From NCBI RefSeq assembly GCF_014649775.1, contig NZ_BMTR01000022.1, positions 1 to 64,000 of the forward strand: a stretch of DNA of 64,000 nt, written 5' to 3'. Positions within the stretch are counted from its first letter, which is position 1; each line of letters opens with the position of its first letter. This stretch comes from Streptomyces longisporoflavus. Its GTDB lineage: Bacteria; Actinomycetota; Actinomycetes; Streptomycetales; Streptomycetaceae. Position numbers and translations under genes: made by a program. Below, in pieces: positions 47,798-56,639 of the stretch. The notes beneath the pieces are model-generated. The model was not told where the DNA came from, ran no database searches, and saw only the letters and a program-made list of their open reading frames with translations.

Positions 47798-47932
47798 GGT
47801 CCTCTCTCGTCGCGGTCCCGTCGCGGTCCCTTCGCGGCGGATTTCCCGTCCGCCCGCCCGTTCGCTCGGTAGCGGTGGCATGATCCGCAGGGTGGCCCGG
47901 TAACGGGCGTTAACCAGACGCGGAGGAAAGCC

Positions 47933-48730
47933 ATGGGTGGCGAGCAGCGGTTCGGGGAATTTGTCAGCGTCCGGCGGCACGCCTATGTCGCCGAGCTCGT
48001 CCTGGACCGGCCGGGGGCCATGAACGCCGTGTCCACGGACATGGCCCGCTCCATCGGCTCCGCCTGCGCCGCCCTCGCGGAGGACCGCGACGCCCGCGTG
48101 GTGGTCGTGACCTCCACCCACGCGCGGGCCTTCTGTGTCGGCGCCGACCTGAAGGAGCGCAACTCCTTCTCCGACGCCGAGTTGGTCCGCCAGCGCCCCA
48201 CGGCGCGCGCCGCCTACACCGGCGTACTGGAACTGCCCATGCCGACCGTCGCCGCCGTGCACGGCTTCGCGCTCGGCGGCGGGTTCGAGCTCGCGCTCGC
48301 CTGCGATCTCGTCGTCGCCGACCCGACCGCAGTGGTCGGGCTCCCCGAGGTGTCGGTCGGCGTGATCCCGGGCGGCGGCGGCACGCAGCTCCTTCCGCGC
48401 CGCGTGGGCGCGGCGCGGGCCGCCGAGCTGATCTTCACCGCGCGGCGCGTCGAGGCGGCCGAGGCGCGGGAGTTGGGGCTCGTCGATCTGCTGGTGGGCG
48501 AGGGCGAGGACCGTACGGAAGCGCTCGCGCTCGCCGAGCGGATCGCCGCCAACTCGCCCGTCGGGCTGCGTGCCGCCAAGCGTGCCCTGCGTCTTGGTCA
48601 CGGCCTCGACCTGCGTGCCGGCCTTGAGGTCGAGGACGCGGCCTGGCGCTCGGTGGCCTTCTCCGGTGACCGGGCGGAGGGCGTCGCGGCGTTCAACGAG
48701 AAGCGGAAGCCCAAATGGCCCGGTGAGTGA
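47933..48730 (+). CDS. Enoyl-CoA hydratase / crotonase family protein
   Basis: This is a 265-residue enzyme of the crotonase family. It shows LDRPGAMNAVSTDMARS, then RAFCVGADLKERN (first oxyanion glycine) and VHGFALGGGFELALACDLVVADPTAVVGLPEVSVG, whose Glu in VGLPEVSV is at the catalytic position. GVIPGGGGTQLLPRRVG and ANSPVGLRAAKRAL follow. It would hydrate enoyl-CoAs in fatty acid or amino acid oxidation. The ribosome site GGAGGAAAG sits 6 nt before the ATG. It lies between the cyclase and the GGDEF gene on the same strand, with no direct link visible. Confidence 0.9.
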   Translation: MGGEQRFGEFVSVRRHAYVAELVLDRPGAMNAVSTDMARSIGSACAALAEDRDARVVVVTSTHARAFCVGADLKERNSFSDAELVRQRPTARAAYTGVLELPMPTVAAVHGFALGGGFELALACDLVVADPTAVVGLPEVSVGVIPGGGGTQLLPRRVGAARAAELIFTARRVEAAEARELGLVDLLVGEGEDRTEALALAERIAANSPVGLRAAKRALRLGHGLDLRAGLEVEDAAWRSVAFSGDRAEGVAAFNEKRKPKWPGE

Positions 48731-48842
48731 GCGGGGCCCGGGGGGCGTGCGCCGCAGGGCTCGCTTATGCCCCTCCCCCCTGTCCACACGCTGAGTGATG
48801 TTACAAACGCCCAAAATGTCGTAAATCTCCTAGCCTAGGGAG

Positions 48843-49997
48843 ATGGGAGAGGACGTTCGGCTCAGGGCCGTGGTCGTGCTGGCGCAGGGGATGGCCGCCG
48901 CGCACACTCCGCGTGAGTCCTGGCGGGCGGCTGCCCGCGGCGCGTGCCGTGCGCTGTCCGGAAGTTTCGCGGCCCTGTCCGTCTGGGAGCGCGACCTCGG
49001 GCGGTTGCGGGTGCTCGTGAACGTGGGCGAACGGGCCGAGGGGGAGGAAGAGTTCCCGGAGCGCGAGGCGTACCCGGTGAACGAGTTCCCGGAGATCACC
49101 GAGTTCCTGCACGAGCGCTGGGCGGGCGGCGGTGAGCCGCACGCCTGGGTCGAGACGGCGGCGGGCCCCTCGGAAGCCTCCGTGCCGGGCTACTGCCACC
49201 AGCGCGTCGCCGCCCTGCGCAGGCGGGGTCGCGGGTGCTGCGTGGTGGCGCCGGTCGTGCTGCACGGGCGGGCCTGGGGCGAGCTCTATGTGGCGCGCCC
49301 GGTGGGGGCGCCGGTCTTCGGCCGCAAGGACGCGGACTTCGCGACGGTGCTCGCCTCGGTGGTCGCGGCGGGCATCGCGCAGACCGAGCGCCTGGAGGAG
49401 GCGCGTCGGCTCGCCTTCACCGACGCGCTGACGGGCCTCGCCAACCGGCGCGCGGTCGATCTGCGTCTTGAGGAGGCGGTGGAGCGGCACCGTGCCGAAG
49501 GGGCGGTGGTGAGTCTGGTCGTATGCGACGTGAACGGTCTCAAGCGGGTCAACGACACCAGGGGCCACGCGGTCGGCGACCGGCTCCTCGAACGCTTCGG
49601 CTCGGTCCTCTCGCTGTGCGGGGCGATGCTGCCGGGGACGCTTGCCGCGCGGCTCGGCGGGGACGAGTTCTGCCTGCTCGCGGTGGGGCCGCCGGCCGAC
49701 GACGTGGTGCGGGTCGCCGACGAACTCTGCGTACGGGCATCTGAGTTGGAGCTGGGGGACGGGGTCGCCTGCGGGGTCGCCTCCACGCAGGACCCGATCG
49801 GCGAGGTCCACTCGGCCCGCCGCCTGTTCCGTCTCGCGGACGCGGCCCAGTACCGCGCGAAGGCCGCGCGCGCGGTGAAGCCGGTGGTCGCGGGCCGCGA
49901 GGGCGCGGACGACCCGGTGGTACGACTCGCGAACTCCGAAACCACACGGCCACCGGGCGAGCGCCGCCGCTTCCGGGGGCGGTGGGCGCGGCCCTGA
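48843..49997 (+). CDS. GAF-GGDEF diguanylate cyclase
   Basis: The 384-residue protein has an N-terminal GAF-like sensor (about residues 20-180, with WRAAARGACRALSGSFAALSVWERDLG and VAPVVLHGRAWGELYVARP). A GGDEF domain with AFTDALTGLANRRAVDLRL and the intact active motif LGGDEF (residues 271-276) follows. No RxxD inhibitory site is seen five residues upstream of it. It should make cyclic di-GMP, a messenger that controls Streptomyces development through BldD. The promoter region includes GCCTAGGG close to the ATG and no ribosome site, so the transcript may be leaderless. The C-terminal ~40 residues are basic and outside the domain. Confidence 0.9.
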   Translation: MGEDVRLRAVVVLAQGMAAAHTPRESWRAAARGACRALSGSFAALSVWERDLGRLRVLVNVGERAEGEEEFPEREAYPVNEFPEITEFLHERWAGGGEPHAWVETAAGPSEASVPGYCHQRVAALRRRGRGCCVVAPVVLHGRAWGELYVARPVGAPVFGRKDADFATVLASVVAAGIAQTERLEEARRLAFTDALTGLANRRAVDLRLEEAVERHRAEGAVVSLVVCDVNGLKRVNDTRGHAVGDRLLERFGSVLSLCGAMLPGTLAARLGGDEFCLLAVGPPADDVVRVADELCVRASELELGDGVACGVASTQDPIGEVHSARRLFRLADAAQYRAKAARAVKPVVAGREGADDPVVRLANSETTRPPGERRRFRGRWARP

Positions 49998-50060
49998 GCG
50001 GTGGGGTGGCGGGGCAGTGGGTCGGCAGGTCGACGGGGGTCGGAGCCGCAGGTAAGTGGC

Positions 50061-50113
50061 TCAGTCCGTATCCGCCCGTGACACCTGGCGATTCAGTCCG
50101 TACGCTGCTGAAT
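50061..50113. promoter_or_regulatory. Repeats in the hutH promoter
   Basis: TCAGTCCGTA occurs directly twice (50061-50070 and 50093-50102), spaced by 32 nt, about three helical turns. ATTCAG (50091-50096) and CTGAAT (50108-50113) form an inverted repeat just before the hutH start. These could be a regulator's site; the regulator is unknown. Confidence 0.5.
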
Positions 50114-50119
50114 ATGGAT

Positions 50120-51658
50120 ATGCACACCGTGGTCCTGGGGACGTCCGGGACAACCGCAGCGGACGTCATCGCCGTCGCACGTGGCAACGCCCGCATCGAG
50201 CTTTCGGCCGAAGCCGTGACCGCCCTCGCCGCGTCGCGCGAGATCGTCGACGCCCTCGCGGCCAAGCCCGAGCCCGTCTACGGCGTATCGACCGGCTTCG
50301 GCGCCCTCGCCACCCGGCACATCGGCCCGGACCTCCGCGCCCAGCTGCAGCGCAACATCGTCCGCTCGCACGCGGCCGGGATGGGCCCGCGCGTCGAGCG
50401 CGAGGTCGTGCGCGCGCTGATGTTCCTGCGGCTCAAGACGGTCTGCTCCGGCAGGACCGGCGTACGCCCCGAGGTCGCGCAGACCATGGCCGACGTGCTC
50501 AACGCGGGCATCACGCCCGTCGTCCACGAGTACGGCTCCCTCGGCTGCTCCGGCGACCTCGCGCCGCTCAGCCACTGCGCCCTCACGCTGATGGGCGAGG
50601 GCGACGCCGAGGGCCCGGACGGCGAGCTGAAGCCGGCGGGCGAGCTGCTCGCCGCGCACGGCATCACCCCCGTCGAGCTGCGCGAGAAGGAGGGCCTCGC
50701 CCTCCTGAACGGCACCGACGGCATGCTCGGCATGCTGGTCATGGCCCTCGCCGACCTCGACGCCCTCTACAAGTCCGCCGACATCACCGCGGCCCTCACC
50801 CTGGAGGCGCTCCTCGGCACCGCCAAGGTCCTCGCCCCCGAACTGCACGCCATCCGCCCGCATCCGGGCCAGGGCGCGTCCGCCGCCAACATGCTCGCCG
50901 TACTGGAAGGGTCGGGCCTGACCGGCCACCACCAGGACGACGCGCCGCGCGTCCAGGACGCGTACTCGGTGCGGTGCGCGCCGCAGGTCGCGGGCGCCGG
51001 GCGCGACACGATCGCGCACGCCCGCCTCGTCGCCGAGCGCGAACTCGCCGCCGCCGTCGACAACCCGGTGGTCCTGCCCGACGGCCGCGTGGAGTCGAAC
51101 GGCAACTTCCACGGGGCCCCGGTGGCGTACGTCCTGGACTTCCTCGCGATCGCCGCCGCGGACCTCGGGTCGATCTCGGAGCGCCGCACCGACAGGTTGC
51201 TGGACAAGAACCGTTCGCACGGGCTGCCCCCCTTCCTGGCGGACGACGCGGGCGTCGACTCGGGCCTGATGATCGCCCAGTACACGCAGGCGGCCCTGGT
51301 GAGTGAGATGAAGCGGCTCGCCGTCCCGGCGTCCGCCGACTCCATCCCCTCCTCCGCGATGCAGGAGGACCACGTCTCGATGGGCTGGTCCGCGGCCCGC
51401 AAGCTGCGTACCGCCGTCGACAACCTGACCCGCATCGTCGCCGTCGAGCTGTACGCGGCGACGCGCGCGGTCGAACTCCGCGAGGGCCTCACGCCGGCCC
51501 CGGCGACGCGGGCGGTCATCGAGGCGGTCCGCAAGGCAGGCGTCGAGGGCCCCGGCCCGGACCGCTTCCTCGCCCCGGATCTCGCGGCTGCCGACGAGTT
51601 CGTCCGCTCCGGCGCGCTGCTCGACGCGGTCGAGCAGGTCACGGGCCCGCTGGCCTAG
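50120..51658 (+). CDS. hutH: Histidine ammonia-lyase
   Basis: The 512-residue lyase converts histidine to urocanate and ammonia. The electrophilic MIO cofactor forms from Cys143-Ser144-Gly145 in YGSLGCSGDLAPL, the Streptomyces variant of the usual Ala-Ser-Gly. VYGVSTGFGALATRHI, NFHGAPVAYVLDFLAIA and SSAMQEDHVSMGW are also conserved. ATG 50120 gives the usual family length; an ATG at 50114 adds two residues. No hutU, hutI or hutR genes are adjacent, as is typical of dispersed hut genes in Streptomyces. The promoter carries direct and inverted repeats. Confidence 0.95.
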   Translation: MHTVVLGTSGTTAADVIAVARGNARIELSAEAVTALAASREIVDALAAKPEPVYGVSTGFGALATRHIGPDLRAQLQRNIVRSHAAGMGPRVEREVVRALMFLRLKTVCSGRTGVRPEVAQTMADVLNAGITPVVHEYGSLGCSGDLAPLSHCALTLMGEGDAEGPDGELKPAGELLAAHGITPVELREKEGLALLNGTDGMLGMLVMALADLDALYKSADITAALTLEALLGTAKVLAPELHAIRPHPGQGASAANMLAVLEGSGLTGHHQDDAPRVQDAYSVRCAPQVAGAGRDTIAHARLVAERELAAAVDNPVVLPDGRVESNGNFHGAPVAYVLDFLAIAAADLGSISERRTDRLLDKNRSHGLPPFLADDAGVDSGLMIAQYTQAALVSEMKRLAVPASADSIPSSAMQEDHVSMGWSAARKLRTAVDNLTRIVAVELYAATRAVELREGLTPAPATRAVIEAVRKAGVEGPGPDRFLAPDLAAADEFVRSGALLDAVEQVTGPLA

Positions 51659-51717
51659 CCACGGCACGTCGTACTACGACGAAGCGTGTCGTACGACGAA
51701 GCACCGCGTACGACGAA

Positions 51718-51748
51718 GGGGGCGACGTCACCCGGTGACGGCGCCCCC
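51718..51748. terminator. Terminator between hutH and the PepSY lipoprotein gene
   Basis: GGGGGCG-A-CGTCACC pairs with GGTGACG-G-CGCCCCC around a single-base loop, followed by TTTCGG. Immediately before it (51661-51717) the word CGTACGACGAAG recurs in near copies. Confidence 0.7.
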
Positions 51749-51781
51749 TTTCGGCGTTTCTGCTTCGCTGGTGACGGCGCG

Positions 51782-52546
51782 TCAGTCGCGGTCCACGTGC
51801 TCGTGGGTGATGTTGCCCTTGACCGCGTCGACCTCGAAGTCGGTCTTGTTCCAGTCCTTGGAGACGACGTCGACGGACCAGACGAGGTCGCCGCTGTCGT
51901 TGTCGTCGAGGCCGACCGCGGTGACCGTGCCCTTCGTCTTGTCCGTGGCGGTCTTGGCCGCCTGCTCCGGCGTCTGCTTGACGCGGGAAAGCCAGTCGGC
52001 CGTCTCCTTCTTGTCGTCGGCGTCCCGGTCGCTCTCGGGGGCGGAACTGAGCACCTTGCCGGATACGGCGTCGATACGGACGGTGTGCGAGGTGCCGTCC
52101 TTTTCGGCCACCTTCGCGACCCACTGCGGGCCGTCCGAGCTGCTGCTCGGACTGGGGCTCGCGCTCATGGCGTCATCATCGTCGTCCGCGTCGTCCTTGA
52201 CGTCTGCGGCGCTCTTGAGGTCCAGGTCGGTCAGCTTGCCGCCGGAGACCTTGTCCACCGCCGTGGCGGCGGCCTTGTCGTAGGTGACCTTGGTGTCGCC
52301 GAGCAGCGCCTTGCGCTCCTTCTGGTCCTGCGTCATCGACGCGCTGCCCGAGGGGGTCGGGGTGGCCTCCCCCTCCGGAACGGTCTTCGCGGCCTTCGAG
52401 GTCGCCGCGGACGACGACGTGCCGCTGTCCTCCCCGCAGCCTGTCACCAGTGCCGCGGAGGCCGCGACGGCGCACACGGCGCCGACGATACGGAGGTGGC
52501 GGGCGCGCGGGGCGCCGCTCTTGCTGTGCCGGGGTTCGAGTCTCAT
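51782..52546 (-). CDS. PepSY-domain lipoprotein
   Basis: The 254-residue product has a signal peptide with lipobox VTGC (Cys about residue 37). A Ser/Thr/Ala linker follows, then two PepSY-like repeats, the first around TKVTYDKAAATAVDKVSGGKLTDLDL and the second around KQTPEQAAKTATDKTKGTVTAVGLDD. An acidic stretch (KDDADDDDDAMS) separates them. PepSY proteins are thought to inhibit or chaperone extracellular proteases. Here the partner is unknown, but the large S8 protease at 57.7 kb is in the same region. The start used, 52546, begins MRLEPRHSKSG; a later start would still leave the lipobox intact. Confidence 0.8.
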   Translation of the reverse strand: MRLEPRHSKSGAPRARHLRIVGAVCAVAASAALVTGCGEDSGTSSSAATSKAAKTVPEGEATPTPSGSASMTQDQKERKALLGDTKVTYDKAAATAVDKVSGGKLTDLDLKSAADVKDDADDDDDAMSASPSPSSSSDGPQWVAKVAEKDGTSHTVRIDAVSGKVLSSAPESDRDADDKKETADWLSRVKQTPEQAAKTATDKTKGTVTAVGLDDNDSGDLVWSVDVVSKDWNKTDFEVDAVKGNITHEHVDRD

Positions 52547-52673
52547 GCCGGATGCCTAGCCGCCCGGCCCCCCGCCCATGTTCACCGGCGGCCAGGGTCA
52601 CCCGATCGACGTTGCGGCATCAGCGCCGCACGGAGGACGCGGCGCCGGAGCGGTGCTCGGCGAGGCGCCCGGT

Positions 52674-52994
52674 TCAGTACGCCGGGCCCGGGCGTTCCCG
52701 ACGTACCGAGTACGCCACGAATCCCGCTCCGAGGCCCAGGAACGCCGTCCCGCCGATGAGGTACGGAGTCGTGTCGACGCCGGCGCCCGTGTCCGCCAGG
52801 CGGGCGTCGGCGGGCGCCGCCGTCTCCTGTGACGACAGCGTCGCGCGGCGCTGCTCGGTGTGGACGACCTGCCGGGCGTCGGGGGCCTGCGGTGATCTGA
52901 ACGTCGCCGTCGCGTTCGCGGAGGGAACGAACCACAGGGCGCCGAGGAGGACACCCGCGGCAGTGGCGGTCAACAGCGATCGACGTGCGGACAC
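52674..52994 (-). CDS. Small LAxTG sortase substrate
   Basis: The 106-residue protein has a signal peptide (SARRSLLTATAAGVLLGALWF, likely cut after SANA), about 40 residues of mature sequence, and a C-terminal sorting signal. LADTG at residues 66-70 is followed by the hydrophobic stretch PYLIGGTAFLGLGAGFVAY and a basic tail SVRRERPG. The LAxTG form is used by class E sortases of Streptomyces. GTG 52994 follows AAGGGGGA. Streptomyces has very short surface proteins of this kind, including short chaplin-like ones, but this one lacks a chaplin domain. No sortase gene is in the window. Confidence 0.82.
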   Translation of the reverse strand: MSARRSLLTATAAGVLLGALWFVPSANATATFRSPQAPDARQVVHTEQRRATLSSQETAAPADARLADTGAGVDTTPYLIGGTAFLGLGAGFVAYSVRRERPGPAY

Positions 52995-53104
52995 GGAATC
53001 GGATCCCCCTTGTGGCGCTGGCGAATTGGCCGTGTGGGGCGATGGTAATGAAAGGCGCGGGTCGCGGGAAAGTCGCGGGGGCCCCGGGCCGTACGCTCCG
53101 ATCC

Positions 53105-53464
53105 ATGAGCACACCTGAGACATCACGTTTTGTACGGCTCCGCGTAGAACTGGTCGTGGAGGTCGACGGCTCCGGCGAGCTGTCGGCCACGGCACTGCGC
53201 CGCATCGCGGAGGACGAGCACATGCCGACCGAGGAGCGGCAGCACGCCGAGACGGCCGTCAAGGAGGACGACGCGGAGGCGCTCGCCTATTTGGTGGATC
53301 CGTTCGACCTGGTCAGCCAGGTGCCGGGGGTGGAGCTCTCGCAGGCTTCCTGGAGCAGCGAGCTGATCGACTACGACCCCGATTCACCGGACTGGGAGGG
53401 GGACGAGGATGATGAGGACGACGAGGTTGAGGGTGGGGACGGCGTCGGCGGCCGGGGGCTCTAG
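53105..53464 (+). CDS. Small acidic protein, unknown function
   Basis: This 119-residue protein is unknown. Its first 60 residues look folded (FVRLRVELVVEVDGSGELSATALRRIAEDEHMPTEERQHAE), ending with DAEALAYLVDPFDLVSQVPGVELSQASW. The C-terminus is a very acidic tail (DEDDEDDEVEGGD). ATG 53105 lies right after the divergent LAxTG gene region and the gene ends before a terminator. I cannot assign a domain. Acidic tails like this are common in actinobacterial proteins that meet nucleic-acid-binding partners, but this is only a general remark. Confidence 0.68.
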   Translation: MSTPETSRFVRLRVELVVEVDGSGELSATALRRIAEDEHMPTEERQHAETAVKEDDAEALAYLVDPFDLVSQVPGVELSQASWSSELIDYDPDSPDWEGDEDDEDDEVEGGDGVGGRGL

Positions 53465-53504
53465 CCGGTAGGCGGAAATTCATACGTCTACCGGACGGAA
53501 AAAA

Positions 53505-53547
53505 CGGAACCCGTAGCCCCGGACGGCAACCGCCGCCCGGGGTTCCG
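53505..53547 (+). terminator. Terminator after the small acidic protein gene
   Basis: CGGAACCC (53505-53512) and GGGTTCCG (53540-53547) form the outer stem, with extra pairing in the GC-rich interior. An A-run precedes it, which would give a T-run on the minus strand. Confidence 0.6.
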
Positions 53548-53715
53548 TCGTCTCAGAGGTGCACGGCTGTCTCCGGCGCATCGCACGACGTGGTGTTCCC
53601 CACATCTTCCGCGGTAGTGGAACGGGACGAACCGGGCAGGACGTTGTACGGGATTACGGGGACTCCCGGCGTTCTTGGCGTGTTGGGGATTTCAGCAACG
53701 ATGGAGAAGCGTGTG

Positions 53716-54978
53716 ATGACGGACAGTAGGCGGCGGCGCGGGCGGCGCAAGGGCCTTGCGGCCGTGTCCGCCCTGGTCGGCGGCGTCCTTGTGCTCTCGG
53801 CCTGTAGCAGCGACGACGGCGACAAGAGCAGTGCCGGCGGCGGCAAGGAGTCCCAGAACCAGGTCGACGAAGCAGCCGCCAAGAAGACCTCCGAGGCGGA
53901 TATCAAGATCGCGCCCAAGGACGGCTCCGACAACGCGGGCATCAACAACGCGGCCAAGGTCAGGGTGAGCAAGGGTTCACTGACGGACGTCACCATGACG
54001 ACCGACGACGGCACCGCGGTCGAGGGACAGATAGCGGCCGACAAGAAGAGCTGGAAGCCCAGCGCCCAGCTCGACCGCGCCAAGACGTACAAGATCACCG
54101 CCACGGCCGTGGACTCCGAAGGCCGCAAGGCCCACGAGAACGCGAAGTTCACGACGGTCTCCCCGAAGAACAGCTTCATCGGGAACTTCACGCCCGAGGA
54201 CGGTTCCACGGTCGGCGTGGGCATGCCGGTGTCGATCAACTTCGACAAGGCGATCACGAACAAGAAGGACGTGCAGTCCCACATCAAGGTGTCGTCGAGC
54301 AGCGGCCAGGAAGTCGTCGGCCACTGGTTCGGCGACAACCGCCTGGACTTCCGCCCCGAGGACTACTGGAAGGGCAACTCCACGGTCACCCTGAAGCTGG
54401 CCCTCGACGGCGTCGAGGGCGCGGACGGCGTCACCGGCGTCCAGCAGAAGACGGTCCAGTTCAAGATCGGCCGCAACCAGGTCTCCGTCGTGGACGCCAA
54501 GACCAAGCAGATGAAGGTCATGCGGGACGGCAAGGTCATCAAGACCATCCCGATCTCCGCGGGCTCGCCGGAGAACAAGACGTACGAAGGCCAGATGGTG
54601 ATCTCCGAGAAGTTCAAGGAGACCCGGATGGACGGCGCGACGGTCGGCTTCACGGACGGCGACGGCAAGGGCGAGTACGACATCAAGGACGTGCCGCACG
54701 CCATGCGCCTGTCCCAGTCGGGCACGTTCATCCACGGCAACTACTGGGGCGCCAAGTCGATCTTCGGTGGCGCCAACACCAGCCACGGCTGTGTCGGTCT
54801 CCAGGACGCCAAGGGCGCGAACGACAAGAGCACGCCGGGCGCCTGGTTCTACGACAACTCGATGATCGGTGACGTCGTGGACGTCAGGAACACCGGCGAC
54901 AAGACGATCCAGCCCGACAACGGCTTCAACGGCTGGGTCATGGACTGGGCGCAGTGGAAGGCCGGTTCGGCGGTCTGA
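53716..54978 (+). CDS. L,D-transpeptidase lipoprotein (Ig-like + YkuD)
   Basis: The 420-residue lipoprotein has a lipobox VLSAC (Cys about residue 28). A Lys/Ser/Gly linker follows, then two Ig-like domains (ADIKIAPKDGSDNAGINN and NSFIGNFTPEDGSTVGVGMPV). A C-terminal YkuD catalytic domain has SGTFIHGNYW and the active-site SHGCVGLQD (Cys about residue 359). It would form 3-3 cross-links in peptidoglycan or attach proteins to it. ATG 53716 is preferred because GGAG (53703-53706) is well spaced from it; ATG 53701 is the alternative. Domain order equals mycobacterial LdtMt2. Confidence 0.9.
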   Translation: MTDSRRRRGRRKGLAAVSALVGGVLVLSACSSDDGDKSSAGGGKESQNQVDEAAAKKTSEADIKIAPKDGSDNAGINNAAKVRVSKGSLTDVTMTTDDGTAVEGQIAADKKSWKPSAQLDRAKTYKITATAVDSEGRKAHENAKFTTVSPKNSFIGNFTPEDGSTVGVGMPVSINFDKAITNKKDVQSHIKVSSSSGQEVVGHWFGDNRLDFRPEDYWKGNSTVTLKLALDGVEGADGVTGVQQKTVQFKIGRNQVSVVDAKTKQMKVMRDGKVIKTIPISAGSPENKTYEGQMVISEKFKETRMDGATVGFTDGDGKGEYDIKDVPHAMRLSQSGTFIHGNYWGAKSIFGGANTSHGCVGLQDAKGANDKSTPGAWFYDNSMIGDVVDVRNTGDKTIQPDNGFNGWVMDWAQWKAGSAV

Positions 54979-54995
54979 GACCCCGCACGGCCATC

Positions 54996-55047
54996 CGAAC
55001 GGCGGCGGCCCGCACCCCTCGACGGGGGTGCGGGCCGCCGCCGTTCG
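54996..55047. terminator. Strong terminator after the L,D-transpeptidase
   Basis: Perfect 23-bp arms (54996-55018 and 55025-55047), core CGAACGGCGGCGGCC, with a 6-nt loop. It begins 18 nt after the stop and separates the transpeptidase from the ABC exporter genes. Confidence 0.85.
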
Positions 55048-55113
55048 GGCTTCTCATGGTTCTCTCAAGCCGTCCTTATCCGTTCATCACGGGGCGTCCA
55101 TAGCTTCACGCAC

Positions 55114-56616
55114 ATGTTCTTCACCTACCTGCGGCGCGAGCTGCGCCGCCGCAGAAAAGCGGCCCTCGTCGTGGCCTCCGGACTCGCGCTCGGCATCGCC
55201 CTTGTCATCGTCGTGAGCTCCGTGTCGTCCGGCATGGAGCAGGCGCAGGGCAAGGTCCTCCAGTCGCTGTACGGGCTCGGCACGGACATGACTGTCACCA
55301 AGGCGGCAGCCCCCGCCGAGGACGGCAGCGGTCAGACGGAGGGGCGTCCGCGGTTCAGGTTCGACGCGACGGACGGCGAGGACTCGGACGCGGGCGGCAA
55401 GGAGCAGAGCAGCGACCGCGTCATGGTGCAGGGCTTCCAGACGCTGTCCGCGTCGACCGTCTCCAAGGTCGGCGGCCAGAGCGGTGTCGCGGACGCCGTC
55501 GGCGGGCTGAGCCTCCAGGTCATGAAGGTCAACGGCCGTTTCGAGCGGGGCGCGTTCGAGCAGGCGCCGGGCTCCGCCGGCGGCAGGGCGCAGCCGCCCG
55601 GCGGTGGTGGTGGCAGTGATCAGCAGGGAGGGCGGGTGCGGGGCGGCGGCGCCGATTTCGACGTCGACTCCTACAGCGTGTACGGGACCGATGTCGGCAA
55701 GCTCGACCTGGGCCCGCTGACCTCTTCGAAGATCAGCAAGGGCCGTACGTTCACGGGGTCGGAGGCCGATGCCAAGGTGGCCGTCGCCGATGCCTCGTAC
55801 GCCGAGGAGAAGAAGCTCTCCGTCGGTGACACCGTCACGATCTCCGGCACCAAGATCAAGGTCGTCGGCATCGCGACGCCCGACAGCGGGGACGCGGCGG
55901 CCGACCTCTACCTCCCGCTGAAGCGCGCGCAGACCCTCGCCGACTCGAAGAACAAGATCACGACGGTGTACGTCAAGGCCGCGGACTCGCAGCGGATCGA
56001 CGCCGTCAAGAGCGCCATCCAGAAGAACGTCTCCGGTACGACCGTGACCACGTCGGCGGACCTCGCCGACACCGTCTCGGGTTCGCTCTCCACCGCGTCG
56101 GACCTCGCGTCCAGCGTCGGCAAGTGGCTGTCGGTCGCCGTTCTCGTCGCGGCCTTCCTCGTCGCGGGGCTGCTGACCTCGTCGGCGGTCAGCCGTCGCG
56201 TACGGGAGTTCGGCACCCTGAAGGCGCTTGGCTGGAAGAGCGGCCGGGTGACCCGGCAGGTCATCGGCGAGGCGGTCGTCAACGGCCTCGTCGGCGGGGT
56301 GCTCGGCATCGCCGCAGGGCTCGGCGGCGCGTACGCGGTGACGGCGATCAGCCCCACCCTCACGGCGGAACTCGGCTCGGCGGGCGGGCAGCCGGGCGGC
56401 GGGACGGGCGGCGGGCCGGGTGGCGGCGGCCCCGGCGGCGCGCTGCGCGAGTCCGCGTCCAAGGCCCTCGACATATCGCTGACCGCGCCGGTCAGCGTCA
56501 CCGCCATCGCGCTCGCCGTCGGCCTCGCCGTGACCGGTGGTCTCGTCGCGGGCGCCTTCGGCGCCCTGCGTGCCTCGCGGCTGCGGCCCGCGGACGCCCT
56601 GCGCCGCGTCGAGTAG
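55114..56616 (+). CDS. ABC transporter permease (FtsX/MacB-like)
   Basis: The 500-residue protein has one N-terminal helix (ALVVASGLALGIALVIVVSSV), then a large extracytoplasmic domain of about 280 residues (residues 45-330, with Gly/Ser-rich GGGGGSDQQGGRVRGGG inserts), and three C-terminal helices. The conserved FtsX-like motif is FGTLKALGWKSGRVTRQVIGEAVV. Such permeases with LolD-type ATPases act as exporters or mechanotransmitters acting on envelope components. A glycine-rich loop (GGGTGGGPGGGGPGG) lies between the last helices. It is followed by a 275-nt gap with repeats and then the ATPase. Confidence 0.85.
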   Translation: MFFTYLRRELRRRRKAALVVASGLALGIALVIVVSSVSSGMEQAQGKVLQSLYGLGTDMTVTKAAAPAEDGSGQTEGRPRFRFDATDGEDSDAGGKEQSSDRVMVQGFQTLSASTVSKVGGQSGVADAVGGLSLQVMKVNGRFERGAFEQAPGSAGGRAQPPGGGGGSDQQGGRVRGGGADFDVDSYSVYGTDVGKLDLGPLTSSKISKGRTFTGSEADAKVAVADASYAEEKKLSVGDTVTISGTKIKVVGIATPDSGDAAADLYLPLKRAQTLADSKNKITTVYVKAADSQRIDAVKSAIQKNVSGTTVTTSADLADTVSGSLSTASDLASSVGKWLSVAVLVAAFLVAGLLTSSAVSRRVREFGTLKALGWKSGRVTRQVIGEAVVNGLVGGVLGIAAGLGGAYAVTAISPTLTAELGSAGGQPGGGTGGGPGGGGPGGALRESASKALDISLTAPVSVTAIALAVGLAVTGGLVAGAFGALRASRLRPADALRRVE

Positions 56617-56639
56617 GCGACCGCAGCGACCGCCGCCGC

